This document shows positions 51,819 to 63,639 of a DNA stretch of 64,000 nt, piece after piece. The first letter of the stretch is position 1; every line of letters starts with the position of its first letter. Under the pieces are notes generated by a model. It ran no database searches and had not been told where the DNA came from. It was given only the letters and a program-made list of their open reading frames with translations. The stretch is from an uncultured Collinsella sp. (lineage in GTDB: Bacteria; Actinomycetota; Coriobacteriia; Coriobacteriales; Coriobacteriaceae), in NCBI GenBank assembly GCA_958415665.1, contig CATYZK010000005.1, positions 1 through 64,000 on the forward strand, read 5' to 3'. The position numbers were made by a program, and so were the translations under genes.

Positions 51819-53357
51819 ATGACCACCGTCGAGCAGTACAAGGTGTTTAAGCTCGAGCTTGCGGGCACCGCGGCCGGCAATCCCTATGTCGAGGTCGAGC
51901 TGTCGGCGCGCTTCGATCGCGCGGACGGCCAGGACAGCTTTGAAGTTCATGGCTTCTATAAGGGCAACGGCCGCTACGGAATCAACTTTATGCCCGAGAG
52001 CGCCGGCGTCTGGAACTACACGGTGAGTTCTAACGACCCCGAGCTCGATGGCGCCGCCGGCTCTTTTGAAGCCACGCCTGCCACGGGCGAAAACCATGGC
52101 CGCGTGCTGCTGGCAAAGGACGTGCTCGGCCACGATGCTCCGTTTATCACCGATGAAGATTTCAACTTTGCCTACGAGGACGGCGCGCGCTATCTGCCCT
52201 TTGGCACCACGTGCTATGCCTGGACCAACCAGGATCTTCAGCTGCAGGAGCAGACGCTTCAGACGCTCGCCGCGGCGCCCTTTAACAAGATCCGCATGTG
52301 CGTCTTCCCCAAGTTCTACGACTATAACGTCGAGGATCCAGCGATGTATGCCTACGAGGGCGAGAAGGGCAACTTCGACCACTACCGCTTTTACGAGCCG
52401 TTTTGGGAGAACCTCGAGCACCGCATTGAGCAGCTTGATGAGCTGGGCATCCAGGCGGACCTTATCGTTTTGCATCCGTATGACAAGCCCGAGGACTGGG
52501 GCTTCTCTCGCATGACGCGCGAGGAGGATGTCTTCTACCTGACGTATGTTGCCCGCCGTTTCTCGGCATACAAGAACATCTGGTGGAGCCTTGCCAACGA
52601 GTGGGACCTTATGCCGTGGAAGCCGGCCGAGGACTGGGACCGCTATGCCCGCATCATCATGGCGAACGACCCGTATGGCCACCTGCGCAGCATCCACAAT
52701 TGCCGCGAGATCTTCGACCACAGCCATCCGTGGATTACGCATGTGAGCTACCAGAGGTGCGATCTTAAGAACACGGCCGAGGATGTCACCATGCTGCGCG
52801 CGCAGTATAGCAAGCCGGTTTTGATCGATGAGGTCGGTTACGAGGGCAACATTAACTGGGGTTGGGGCAACCTTACGGCCCAGGAGCTTGTCCGCCGTTT
52901 TTGGGAGGGCAGCCTGCGCGGCGGCTATGTCACGCACGGTGAGACCTACGTCGACCGCGGCCCCAAGCTTTGGTGGGCACATGGCGGCAAGCTCTACGGC
53001 GAGTCGCCCGAGCGTATCGGTTTTTGCCGCCGTTATATGGAGGCGCTGCCGGATGACTTTGATTGGGTGCCCGACGAGGTCGGCGTTCTTGACGGAACGT
53101 TTACCTGGGACGTTACCTGCATGTCAAACGACCATGGCCACGGGACTGCCGATGTCGTTATGTACTTTGGCTTTAACCGCCCGGCGTATCGAGAGTTTGA
53201 GGGCGCCGAGGGCAAGCATTATACCGTCGATGTGATCGACACGTGGAATATGACCGTCGAGACGCTCGAGGGCGCCTTTGAGGGTAAGTTCCGCATCGAT
53301 CTGCCGAGCCGTCAGTACATGATGCTGCGCGTCCGCGAGGTGGAAGCCAAGCAGTAG
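51819..53357 (+). CDS. DUF5060/DUF4038-like glycosidase
   Basis: A 512-residue protein with a DUF5060 beta domain (about 5-95; VEVELSARF...), a clan-A TIM barrel of the apiosidase-like type (about 100-410) and a C-terminal beta domain (about 420-505). Candidate catalytic residues are E261 (LANEWD) and E338 (IDEVGYEG). It has no signal peptide, so it acts in the cytoplasm on imported sugars. It is 87 bases from the MFS gene and followed by a ROK kinase. The start follows TTGGAGG. The substrate may be a beta-apioside, a furanoside or another glycoside; only the fold is certain. Confidence 0.78.
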   Translation: MTTVEQYKVFKLELAGTAAGNPYVEVELSARFDRADGQDSFEVHGFYKGNGRYGINFMPESAGVWNYTVSSNDPELDGAAGSFEATPATGENHGRVLLAKDVLGHDAPFITDEDFNFAYEDGARYLPFGTTCYAWTNQDLQLQEQTLQTLAAAPFNKIRMCVFPKFYDYNVEDPAMYAYEGEKGNFDHYRFYEPFWENLEHRIEQLDELGIQADLIVLHPYDKPEDWGFSRMTREEDVFYLTYVARRFSAYKNIWWSLANEWDLMPWKPAEDWDRYARIIMANDPYGHLRSIHNCREIFDHSHPWITHVSYQRCDLKNTAEDVTMLRAQYSKPVLIDEVGYEGNINWGWGNLTAQELVRRFWEGSLRGGYVTHGETYVDRGPKLWWAHGGKLYGESPERIGFCRRYMEALPDDFDWVPDEVGVLDGTFTWDVTCMSNDHGHGTADVVMYFGFNRPAYREFEGAEGKHYTVDVIDTWNMTVETLEGAFEGKFRIDLPSRQYMMLRVREVEAKQ

Positions 53358-53445
53358 AGACAATCTCAGACAAGACTAGCCGATGCCGAGACGGTTTCCC
53401 GTTCCGGCATTCGGCATTTGCAGATGCAGACAAGAGGAGTGGAAC

Positions 53446-54357
53446 ATGAAGGAATACTTTGGTATCGACGTGGGCGGCACAGCCGTTAAGTGGGCTGTTT
53501 TGGGCGAGGATTTTTCCATTCGCGCGCGCGGAAGCCTGCCGACCGGTTTTACCACAGCCGAAGAGACGGTCGAGGCGCTGATTGGGCTTGTTGAGCCGTA
53601 CCGCGACCGTATTTCGGCCGTAGGCATGAGCGCCCCGGGTGGCATTTACGAGGGCGATCTTGATGGCACGATTCATCGCGGCGGATCGCTGACCTATATG
53701 GATGGATGCCCCCTGGGAAAAATCATGCGCGAGCGCCTAGGTGTGCCCGTCGCCGTTAACAACGACGGCAAGTGCTGTGCGCTGGGCGAATACGCGGCGG
53801 GAGCGCTGCGCGGTACGCGGTTTGGCGTTGTGCTCGCTATCGGCACCGGCATCGGCGGCGGCATCGTTATCGACGGAAAGGTCCTGCGCGGCGCGCACTG
53901 CTTTGCGGGCGAGTTTAGCTTCTTGCGTAACGACGTGACGCGTCCGGCGAGCATGGAGAGCACCTTTGCCGGTACGGGTGGATGGCGTGCGCTGCGCGAT
54001 GCGGCCGTTGCCGAAAAGGGACTGCCGGAGGATTCTCCCGTAGATGGACGTCGAGTTTTCGAATGGATTGAGAGCGGCGACGCCGATGCTCAGCGTGCGC
54101 TCGATCGCTATGCGAGGACCTTCGATGCGCAGCTTGTTAACCTTCAGGCGGTAATTGACCCCGAGGTATTTGTTATTGCGGGCGGAATTTCGTGCCATCC
54201 CGAGCTTATCGATGCCCTGCGCAAACAGATGCCCATCGCGCTTGCAGGGTACGAGGGCGGCCTCGCCGGCATTCCCGAGCCGCAGATTAAGGCTGCGGAG
54301 CTCGGTAACGACGCCAACTTGGTTGGCGCGGTTCAAGAGGCCATGCGCTTGCAGTAG
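53446..54357 (+). CDS. ROK family sugar kinase, BglK-like (copy 2)
   Basis: A 303-residue paralogue of the kinase at 24591; the first 30 residues are nearly identical and homology runs throughout. It has FGIDVGGTAVKW, NNDGKCCALGEY and AIGTGIGGGIV and again lacks the zinc-binding cysteines. It is last in the MFS/glycosidase operon and should phosphorylate the freed sugar or an intact beta-glucoside. The start follows AGGAGTGG. Confidence 0.8.
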   Translation: MKEYFGIDVGGTAVKWAVLGEDFSIRARGSLPTGFTTAEETVEALIGLVEPYRDRISAVGMSAPGGIYEGDLDGTIHRGGSLTYMDGCPLGKIMRERLGVPVAVNNDGKCCALGEYAAGALRGTRFGVVLAIGTGIGGGIVIDGKVLRGAHCFAGEFSFLRNDVTRPASMESTFAGTGGWRALRDAAVAEKGLPEDSPVDGRRVFEWIESGDADAQRALDRYARTFDAQLVNLQAVIDPEVFVIAGGISCHPELIDALRKQMPIALAGYEGGLAGIPEPQIKAAELGNDANLVGAVQEAMRLQ

Positions 54358-54365
54358 TTGCTGCG

Positions 54366-54407
54366 AAAACCACCACGAAGGGGACAGTGCACCTTCGTGG
54401 TGGTTTT
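54366..54407 (+). terminator. CCACCACGAAGG-family hairpin after ROK copy 2
   Basis: AAAACCACCACGAAGG pairs perfectly with CCTTCGTGGTGGTTTT, ending in TTTT. It lies 8 bases after the stop. Confidence 0.8.
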
Positions 54408-54495
54408 CGGCCGCGGGCTTGGCAAAGCATGTCGGCAGTGATGGGCTGGCTGCGCTAAACTGTGAAGCACGAACGCCTAATCGAGAGGAGCCCGC

Positions 54496-55179
54496 ATGGA
54501 GGCTTACAAGCAAGAGTTCATCAAGTTTATGGTCGAGTCCGACGTCCTTAAGTTCGGCAGCTTTACGCTCAAGAGCGGTCGTCAGTCCCCGTTCTTTATG
54601 AACGCCGGCGCCTACGTGACGGGCTATCAGCTCAAGAAGCTGGGCGAGTATTATGCCCAGGCCATCCACGATAACTTTGGCGACGACTTTGACGTGCTGT
54701 TTGGACCGGCCTACAAGGGTATTCCGCTGGCCGTCGTGACCGCAATTGCCTACCACGAGCTGTACGGCAAGGAGGTCAAGTACTGCTGCGATCGCAAGGA
54801 GGCCAAGGACCACGGCGCCGACAAGGGCAACCTGCTGGGCTACGAGCCCCAGGACGGCGACCGCGTGGTCATGGTCGAGGACGTCACTACCAGCGGTAAG
54901 TCCATCGACGAGACCTATCCCAAGGTCAAGGCTGCTGCCGATGTCGAGATCAAGGGCCTCATCGTGTCCCTCAACCGCATGGAGGTCGGCAAGGGTGGCG
55001 TGACCACCGCGCAGAAGGAGATCGAGGCCAAGTACGGTTTCCCCGTCGCGAGCATCGTCTCCATGGCCGAGGTCGTCGAGACCCTCTACAACCACGAGAT
55101 CGACGGCAAAGTCGTCATCGACGACGAGCTCAAGACCGCTATCGACGCCTACTACGAGCAGTACGGAGCTCGGGAATAG
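54496..55179 (+). CDS. pyrE: Orotate phosphoribosyltransferase
   Basis: A 227-residue type-I PRTase. The SGRQSPFFMNAG and FGPAYKGIPLAV segments and the PRPP-binding loop VVMVEDVTTSGKSIDE are typical of OPRTase. It joins orotate to PRPP to make OMP, the penultimate step of UMP synthesis. The start follows GAGAGGAG. It is a single gene here; no other pyr genes flank it. Confidence 0.93.
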   Translation: MEAYKQEFIKFMVESDVLKFGSFTLKSGRQSPFFMNAGAYVTGYQLKKLGEYYAQAIHDNFGDDFDVLFGPAYKGIPLAVVTAIAYHELYGKEVKYCCDRKEAKDHGADKGNLLGYEPQDGDRVVMVEDVTTSGKSIDETYPKVKAAADVEIKGLIVSLNRMEVGKGGVTTAQKEIEAKYGFPVASIVSMAEVVETLYNHEIDGKVVIDDELKTAIDAYYEQYGARE

Positions 55180-55318
55180 TTACGCGGGTTTACCAACCCG
55201 CGTAACGGCTCGACGCTGCAAACCCGCCAGAGCGGCAATCTGCCTTTCAACTTCGGCGGCATGATCGAAAGATCAATGCCGCCTCGTTTCAAGGCACCTT
55301 GCTCGCTCTGGCGGGTTT
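55180..55318 (+). terminator. Stacked hairpins after pyrE
   Basis: First TTACGCGGGTT/AACCCGCGTAA (55180-55190, 55195-55205). Then a 100-base nested palindrome: outer AAACCCGCCAGAGCG (55219-55233) pairs exactly with 55304-55318, and an inner GGCGGCAT...ATGCCGCC stem around GATCGAAAGATC. The right arm ends GGGTTTTC, so the second structure is the likely terminator. Its nested symmetry also fits a dispersed element. Confidence 0.65.
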
Positions 55319-55352
55319 TCGCTGTCGTTGCCAAAACATCGGCGTTGCCTTG

Positions 55353-55410
55353 GTAGTCATTGGGGACAGACATAAATGAGTAGTCATTGGGGACGTTCTT
55401 AAATGACTAC
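55353..55410. repeat. GGGGACAG-family repeat fragments
   Basis: GTAGTCATTGGGGACAGACATAAATGA is followed by GTAGTCATTGGGGACGTTCTTAAATGAC, direct variants of the element at 3930-3985. Confidence 0.75.
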
Positions 55411-55547
55411 TCAGGATGAGCGTCCAAAAATCCGCACTCGTTCGATTGGCGCATGTCTACGCAGCGTAGGTTGTCGAGCCTGGCCTTCAAATGGATACTG
55501 ACTGTCGAACCGGTTCACTCCATTTCTTCAATTTGATTGGACAGCCC

Positions 55548-56168
55548 ATGAACCAGACACGGCAAACCAATGCCTCCCATACTTTTTTGGCAGCGCATGC
55601 CATCAAGCAGCTGCGCGAAGAGCGCGGCCTCACCCAGCGCGCCCTGGCGGAAAGCCTTGGCGTGACCGATAAAGCCGTCAGCAAGTGGGAATCCGGCCGC
55701 GGCCTTCCCGACATTTCCCTCGTTGAGCCTTTGGCCCAGAGACTCGGCATAAGCGTGGCCGAGCTTTTGGCTGGTGACATTCGGGCCAACGCCAACCGTG
55801 CAGGCAATATGCTCAAAGGCGTCTTTTACGTTTGCCCTATCTGCGGAAACGTTGTGCACGCGCTCGGAGAAGGCAGCTTTAGCTGCTGTGGCTCCACGAT
55901 GTTTCCCCAGGAGGCCGAAGAGCCGGACGCGGACCACGCCTTTTCCATCGAGCGCATCGAGGACGATTGGTACGTCACGCTCGATCATCCCATGACCAAG
56001 GATCACTACATTAGCTTTGTGGCATATGCGACTATGGACGGCATCTGCTTTAAGAAGCTCTATCCAGAGCAATCGGTGCAGCCGCGCTTCCATATTACCG
56101 GGCGCGGCAGGATATATCTTTACTGCAACCAACACGGACTCTTTACGTCGCTGACGCCTCGCAAATAA
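55548..56168 (+). CDS. XRE regulator fused to a desulfoferrodoxin-like domain
   Basis: A 206-residue fusion. Residues 18-75 are an XRE helix-turn-helix (IKQLREERGLTQRALAESLG, KAVSKWESGRGLPD). Residues 93-116 look like the desulforedoxin iron site: C96-P-I-C99 and C113-C114-G. Residues 128-198 match superoxide reductase, with all five centre-II ligands in order and spacing: H130, H147 (HPM), H153, C193 and H196 (YCNQHGLF). It may therefore bind two irons and sense oxygen, superoxide or iron while binding DNA. The start at 55548 has no strong ribosome site. It is not near other oxidative-stress genes. Confidence 0.8.
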   Translation: MNQTRQTNASHTFLAAHAIKQLREERGLTQRALAESLGVTDKAVSKWESGRGLPDISLVEPLAQRLGISVAELLAGDIRANANRAGNMLKGVFYVCPICGNVVHALGEGSFSCCGSTMFPQEAEEPDADHAFSIERIEDDWYVTLDHPMTKDHYISFVAYATMDGICFKKLYPEQSVQPRFHITGRGRIYLYCNQHGLFTSLTPRK

Positions 56169-56214
56169 CGGCTGTCTATCCGCCCTCCTCATGCGTTCCC
56201 AGGGGACCCAAAAT

Positions 56215-56278
56215 GAGCGTGGATAATCTCCCGGTTTTGGCCTGTGTGCGGGCTCAAAGTGGGAGATTATCCACGCTC
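56215..56278. repeat. 64-bp inverted repeat (GAGCGTGGATAATCTCCC)
   Basis: A perfect 18-base pair of arms (56215-56232, 56261-56278) with a 28-base loop. Related fragments GTCCAAAAATCCACGCTCGT (56289-56308) and GTCCAAAAATCCGCACTCG (55423-55441) flank the XRE gene on both sides. Confidence 0.75.
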
Positions 56279-56311
56279 GTTATCTGAGTGTCCAAAAATC
56301 CACGCTCGTCG

Positions 56312-57166
56312 CTACTTGAGTCCGGGCAGGCGGGTGTAGGGGAACGAGCGCTCTAGGAACTCGGAGCAGCGGGCGTAATCTTTGGCAAAGTAGCTGCTAT
56401 AGAGCGAATCGAGTACGTATTGCACGGCGATATGGCTGGCGAACTGCGTGATGCGGTGCGTCATGCTCTCGTGGTCGCTTACCGTGAGATAGGCGGCAAA
56501 GCCGGGGTGAATGCGGGCACAGTACGGCGTGCCGATGACGATGACCGGGACATGTCGACTGCTAAGAATCGGCAAGATCTCCTTGAGGTTGGGGGCAAGG
56601 CCGCTGTAGGAGATGACGATTGCCACATGGTCGGGACCCGAGGCGAGCGCCGTGCGCACCTGCGCCTCGACGCTGTCGTGGCACGTCGCGCTTTTGCCGG
56701 CGGAAAGCAGGCGATCGCGGAACATTCCCGCTGGATACAGGTTATGCGAGCCCGTGTAGATGTCCACGGTGCCGGCGCGCATGATGAGCTTGGCGGCGTG
56801 GTCGAGCTGTGCAGGGTCGAGCAGCTCCTGCGTTTCGGCCAAGGTGGTCTGGTAGAGCCCCTCCATGCGCTCCATCACCTGCGCAGGGGTGGAGGTGGCA
56901 TCGAAGGGAAAGTTGATGTCCACGTCGCGCCGGTTGCCCGCCTCGGTCGCCTGGCGGATGAGCTCGACCTTGAGGTCTTTGAATCCCTCGAGGCCGAGCT
57001 TTTTGCAAAAGCGGTGCACGCTCGCGACCGAAACGTTGGCGCACGCGGCAAATTCCTTAATGGAAAGCCCGCGCACATCCTCGCCCATGGCGAGGGCCGT
57101 TCGCCCAAGTTGTTGCTCGGTGGGGGTGAGGCTTTTGCCCTGCGTGATCTTTCGCCTGATATCCAT
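56312..57166 (-). CDS. RpiR/MurR family regulator with SIS domain
   Basis: A 284-residue RpiR-type regulator. The N-terminal helix-turn-helix (FAACANVSVASVHRFCKKLGLEGFKDLK, about residues 38-65) and a sugar isomerase (SIS) domain (about 125-260; YTGSHNLYPAG, IVISYSGLAPN) that binds a sugar phosphate are clear. It lies downstream of, and on the same strand as, the large glycosidase at 57333, from which it is separated by 166 bases. It probably responds to a phosphorylated sugar made by the nearby kinases or PTS. Confidence 0.9.
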   Translation of the reverse strand: MDIRRKITQGKSLTPTEQQLGRTALAMGEDVRGLSIKEFAACANVSVASVHRFCKKLGLEGFKDLKVELIRQATEAGNRRDVDINFPFDATSTPAQVMERMEGLYQTTLAETQELLDPAQLDHAAKLIMRAGTVDIYTGSHNLYPAGMFRDRLLSAGKSATCHDSVEAQVRTALASGPDHVAIVISYSGLAPNLKEILPILSSRHVPVIVIGTPYCARIHPGFAAYLTVSDHESMTHRITQFASHIAVQYVLDSLYSSYFAKDYARCSEFLERSFPYTRLPGLK

Positions 57167-57332
57167 ATGGCTCCTATGCGTTTGCGCCGCGATAAACCAA
57201 TCATAGCGATAAATAAAACGTTCGGCTTGGCTGGGAGTTTTGGTCCGCCGGTCTATGAACGACGGACCGCTCGACGCTGTGCGGGCTCAACATAGGGGCG
57301 CTGTCCTTGTTGGACCGTTTGCGCCCGGGGCG

Positions 57333-59924
57333 TTACCCGAGCACGCGTACGGGGCCCAAGAGGCCGCTGGGCTCGGAGGGCTCGGTCATGCCGAACACGT
57401 CGGGGACGGCATGGTCGAGGGTGTTGATGATATCGATCGCAAGCGCGTGCTCACCGGCCAAAAGCGCGCCGGCCTCAAAGCGGTAAGGCGGACAGATGCG
57501 CGTGCCGAGGGATTTGCCGTCGAGGGTGACGGTTGCGGTCTCAAAGACCTCGCCAAGGTCGATGACGGTGCGGGTGGCCGCTTCGCCCAGGACAAAGGAG
57601 GCCCGGTAGCGGAATGTGCCGGCCTTGCCGGGGAACTCGGCCGAGGAAAGGTCGTGCAGGTCTGCAAGCTCAACAGGCTCGCCAAAGGCATCGGTGCCAG
57701 GGGCAGAGAAGGCAACCGTCCAGGGCCCGTCGACGCATGTGGCTTCGTCTTCGGCGGTTGCCACAGCAACGGAACCTGTAGCCCCAAGGACCACGATGCA
57801 GCTCTCGTAGGGAGCCAGCTCGAGCGTGCCGTCAAAGGCGGCGGGCTCGGTGCCGTTGAGCAGATCGAGGCGCGCGCCTGCGACGGGCGTGCCGTCGGCA
57901 AGCGCAACCTGAGTGGAGATGCCCTGCTTGGGATGCTCGTTGACGAGCATCAGATAGCTCTCGCCCGCCCGCTCGTAGCGCAGTGCGCGCAGCCAGGGCT
58001 GGGGCTCGGCGCAAACCACGGTCTGCATGCCGGTATTGGCAAGTGTTCCTGCGAGCTCGGTGGTCGCCAGGAGTTTGATGCCGGCGAGCGCGGTTGCATC
58101 CAGGGAGGCAAAGCCCTCGCGGCCTGCAGTGTCACCGTCGTAGCGCTTGTTCGGCAACTCATCCAGCGCGTACACGGCAACACCTGCGGCTGCGGCGCGC
58201 GCGGCAAAGTCGAGCACGGCTCCGCCGACAAACTCGGCTCCGGGCATCACCAGGCAGCGGTATGCCTGGCCGTTCACGCTAAAGCCGCTACCGTCTGCGG
58301 CAATTTCAACGGCATAGCGCCCTGCGTCTTCAAATGCCTCTGCCGGCACAATGTCAAAGTCGACCTGCGCGCGCATAAGCTCGGAGGCGGCATGCTGCAT
58401 AAAGTTCGCCTCGCCTGCCCACTCGGCGTCCGCATGGTAGAGAAGCGCCACCGGGGTCGTTGCGCACCCGCCGCTCAGCAGGCCTGCCGTACGGTTCATG
58501 TAGCTCATGAGCTGCCCAAAGTGTGCAAACTGGGGGTTTTGGCCATGCGCATAGAAATGCGGCGGGCAGTCCCAGTCGGGGAAGGCGGCCATGCTAAAGG
58601 CATGCGGCACGAACCAATTGACGCCGCGCACCAAAAAATGATCGGCGATCCACTTCATCTCGCGTAGGCCTTCGTGCCATCCAAATGCGCCAAAGACCTC
58701 GGCCATGCAGCGCCCCTGCTTTTTGGGGTCGAGGTGTGCTGCCGAGGAGCCCAGCTTGGGCAGCACGTAGTTATAGAACTCGAGGTCCCACACGCCGCGT
58801 CCGTAGCTGTGAAGGCCGCGGTCCATGCCGGGTACCAGCTGGTTGATCACGATGTCGACGCCCGCCATGTCCTGACCGTCCACGGCGCGGAAGTAGTGCC
58901 CGGCGCCCACGCCCAGGCGCGCGTGGCAGTCCTTATCCTCGATAACGTGGCCGATGTATTGCACGCCGTGCGCGCGGCACCAGTCGCCGAGCTGGTCGCA
59001 GAAGCACTCCTTATAGAGGGTGCTCGCGATGTCCATATAGACGTGGCGTACGTGCGCGCCGGCCGGCTCGCGGTCCCACAGGTGCGGGAGCTCGGCCAGG
59101 TAGCGCTCGCCCAGTGCCGCGCGTAGGCGACGCTCAAGCTCGGCCGACCAGGGTAGGGGCGCGGTGGCCTTGCCGATGAGCGTGTCCGAGATGCCATCGG
59201 GGCCCGTGGTGCCCTTCTCGTTGGCAAATCCGGGCTCATCGGAGAAAAAGCCCAGGATCGTCTTGCCAAACTCATCGCCCAGATGCTCAAAATGCGGCTC
59301 GTAGACAGCATCGATGAGCTGCGCCACCGAGGCGCGGTCGACCATATTGATGTAGTCCTCGTTGTAGGAGGTCTTGCCGCTCGTGAACATCACGCATGCC
59401 TGCGTGAGGCCCGCAGGCGCATCGAAGACCAGGCGGCTGGGGTTGCCGTCTGCATCGTCGATTACTCGGTAAGCGACGTCGACGGGGCTGCCGTCCTGCA
59501 TAAATGTCACGCCGTAGAAGCGCTCCGTTTTGTCGAGCATGTTGGCGAGCGCGATGCTCGCGGCGGACGTGGGGCCCACGATGTCGAACGTGCGGTGCGT
59601 GAGCACGATCTTGCGGAGCTCGGGCACGGCCTCCTTGACGGCGCCGTTGGCAAAGCCCGTGGGGAAGTGCGCGTCGTCCAAGATCCAGAGCTTAAGGCCC
59701 AGCTGCCTGCACTCGTCAATGACAAAGCGCAATTCGCGCCACCAGCCCTCGCTGCAAAAATCGGGGTGTGGGCGGCTTTCGAGACAGACCTCGTGGATGT
59801 CGGCGCCGGCGATCTTTTCCAGATACTCGGCAATGGTCTTATGGCTCTCGCCCTTCATCCACAAAAACGGAAGCACGTGGTTGTCGTATGTGCCCTCGAG
59901 CACCTGCTGATAGTACGCGGTCAT
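57333..59924 (-). CDS. Large glycosidase, GH106-like (possible alpha-L-rhamnosidase)
   Basis: An 863-residue cytoplasmic glycosidase. The N-terminal TIM barrel (about residues 1-330) contains FLWMKGESHKTIAEYL, a LWILDDAHFPTGFANG motif and ILGFFSDEPGF with candidate Asp/Glu residues. A central region (about 340-600) carries further conserved Trp and His. The C-terminal third (about 690-860) is beta-rich and ends in a galactose-binding-like domain (FRYRASFVLGEAATRTVIDLGEVFETATVTLDG). The general pattern recalls GH106 alpha-L-rhamnosidases, though other large barrel families are possible. The start follows AAGGAGG. It diverges from an AraC gene. Confidence 0.6.
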   Translation of the reverse strand: MTAYYQQVLEGTYDNHVLPFLWMKGESHKTIAEYLEKIAGADIHEVCLESRPHPDFCSEGWWRELRFVIDECRQLGLKLWILDDAHFPTGFANGAVKEAVPELRKIVLTHRTFDIVGPTSAASIALANMLDKTERFYGVTFMQDGSPVDVAYRVIDDADGNPSRLVFDAPAGLTQACVMFTSGKTSYNEDYINMVDRASVAQLIDAVYEPHFEHLGDEFGKTILGFFSDEPGFANEKGTTGPDGISDTLIGKATAPLPWSAELERRLRAALGERYLAELPHLWDREPAGAHVRHVYMDIASTLYKECFCDQLGDWCRAHGVQYIGHVIEDKDCHARLGVGAGHYFRAVDGQDMAGVDIVINQLVPGMDRGLHSYGRGVWDLEFYNYVLPKLGSSAAHLDPKKQGRCMAEVFGAFGWHEGLREMKWIADHFLVRGVNWFVPHAFSMAAFPDWDCPPHFYAHGQNPQFAHFGQLMSYMNRTAGLLSGGCATTPVALLYHADAEWAGEANFMQHAASELMRAQVDFDIVPAEAFEDAGRYAVEIAADGSGFSVNGQAYRCLVMPGAEFVGGAVLDFAARAAAAGVAVYALDELPNKRYDGDTAGREGFASLDATALAGIKLLATTELAGTLANTGMQTVVCAEPQPWLRALRYERAGESYLMLVNEHPKQGISTQVALADGTPVAGARLDLLNGTEPAAFDGTLELAPYESCIVVLGATGSVAVATAEDEATCVDGPWTVAFSAPGTDAFGEPVELADLHDLSSAEFPGKAGTFRYRASFVLGEAATRTVIDLGEVFETATVTLDGKSLGTRICPPYRFEAGALLAGEHALAIDIINTLDHAVPDVFGMTEPSEPSGLLGPVRVLG

Positions 59925-60038
59925 GGATCCTCCTTGGCTCGATCGATCTGCTGCATAGCACAGATTATGGACGCGTCGGCGCGTTCTGCTAATATCTGAA
60001 TCACGACGAACTATGACCAAATCAACGATTGGCAAGCC

Positions 60039-62641
<2,603 letters not shown>

Positions 62642-62653
62642 GGGGTTCCCACC

Positions 62654-63499
62654 ATGTCTTCTCGTAAGATTTTGTTCCTTGATGTCGATGGCACGATCAC
62701 CGACTATGAGGGCAATATCCCCGCGTCTTGCGTGGCGGCCATCCAGACCGCCCGCGCTAACGGGCATCTGGCCTATATGTGCACGGGTCGCAGCAAAGCC
62801 GAGGTGCCGCCCGAGCTTGAGGCCATCGGTTTCGACGGCATGCTCGGCGGCAACGGCTCCTATGTGGAGAGCGACGGCGAGGTGGTGATGCACCAGCTCA
62901 TTACGGCTGACCAGTGCCGCCATATCGTAGACTGGCTGCACGGCCGTGGCCTCGAGTTTTATCTCGAGAGCAACAACGGCCTGTTCGCGAGTGAGAACTT
63001 CTGCGAAGCTGCGCGCCCGGTGCTGAGGACCTATGTCGGTCGCAAGGGCGTGGAGGGTGCCGACGAGCTCGAGACCGACGACGTCATGCATGGCATGGTC
63101 TACGGCGCGCCGCTCTACCGCGATGACCTCAATAAGGTAAGCTTTATCCTGTCGAGCTATCAGGACCATCTGGATAGCATCGAGGAGTTCCCCGATCTTG
63201 AGTGTCACACCTGGGGCGGTGCGGGCGAGACGGCGCTCTTTGGTGACATGGGTGTGCGCGGCATCACCAAGGCGCACGCCGTCAACACGCTGCTCGAGCA
63301 CCTGGGCGCCGACCGTGCCGATACCGTGGCCTTCGGTGACGCCAAGATCGATATCCCGATGTTCGAAGCGTGCGCGACGAGCGTGGCCATGGGATCGGGC
63401 GGCGACGAGTGCAAGGCGGCGGCCGATTACGTGACCACCGACGTCGATGATGACGGCATCTGGAACGCCTTTGTGCATCTGGGGCTTATCGAGGATTAA
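62654..63499 (+). CDS. HAD-IIB (Cof-type) phosphatase
   Basis: A 281-residue HAD hydrolase. Motif I FLDVDGTIT (D10, D12), motif II CTGRS, a C2B cap (about residues 85-185), the conserved Lys in RGITKAHAV, and motif IV FGDAKIDIPMF are intact. It should dephosphorylate a sugar phosphate. Directly after the GH1 gene it may release glucose or an aglycone phosphate, or relieve sugar-phosphate stress. The start follows AAGGGG. Confidence 0.9.
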   Translation: MSSRKILFLDVDGTITDYEGNIPASCVAAIQTARANGHLAYMCTGRSKAEVPPELEAIGFDGMLGGNGSYVESDGEVVMHQLITADQCRHIVDWLHGRGLEFYLESNNGLFASENFCEAARPVLRTYVGRKGVEGADELETDDVMHGMVYGAPLYRDDLNKVSFILSSYQDHLDSIEEFPDLECHTWGGAGETALFGDMGVRGITKAHAVNTLLEHLGADRADTVAFGDAKIDIPMFEACATSVAMGSGGDECKAAADYVTTDVDDDGIWNAFVHLGLIED

Positions 63500-63561
63500 T
63501 CGACAATATGAGTGCCACCGGGGAAAAGCGTTGGGATGGGCTCGCGATTCGAGTCCCCACC

Positions 63562-63590
63562 TTAGCATTTGAACCATTTGGCACTATAAT
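63562..63590 (+). promoter_or_regulatory. Putative sigma-70 promoter of the PTS IIA gene
   Basis: TTAGCA (63562-63567), 17 bases, TATAAT (63585-63590). A transcript would start about 50 bases before the ATG at 63640. Confidence 0.7.
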
Positions 63591-63639
63591 CACCATAGGT
63601 ATGCGCATAACGTTGCGCTTAATCAAGAGGAGAAAACGT

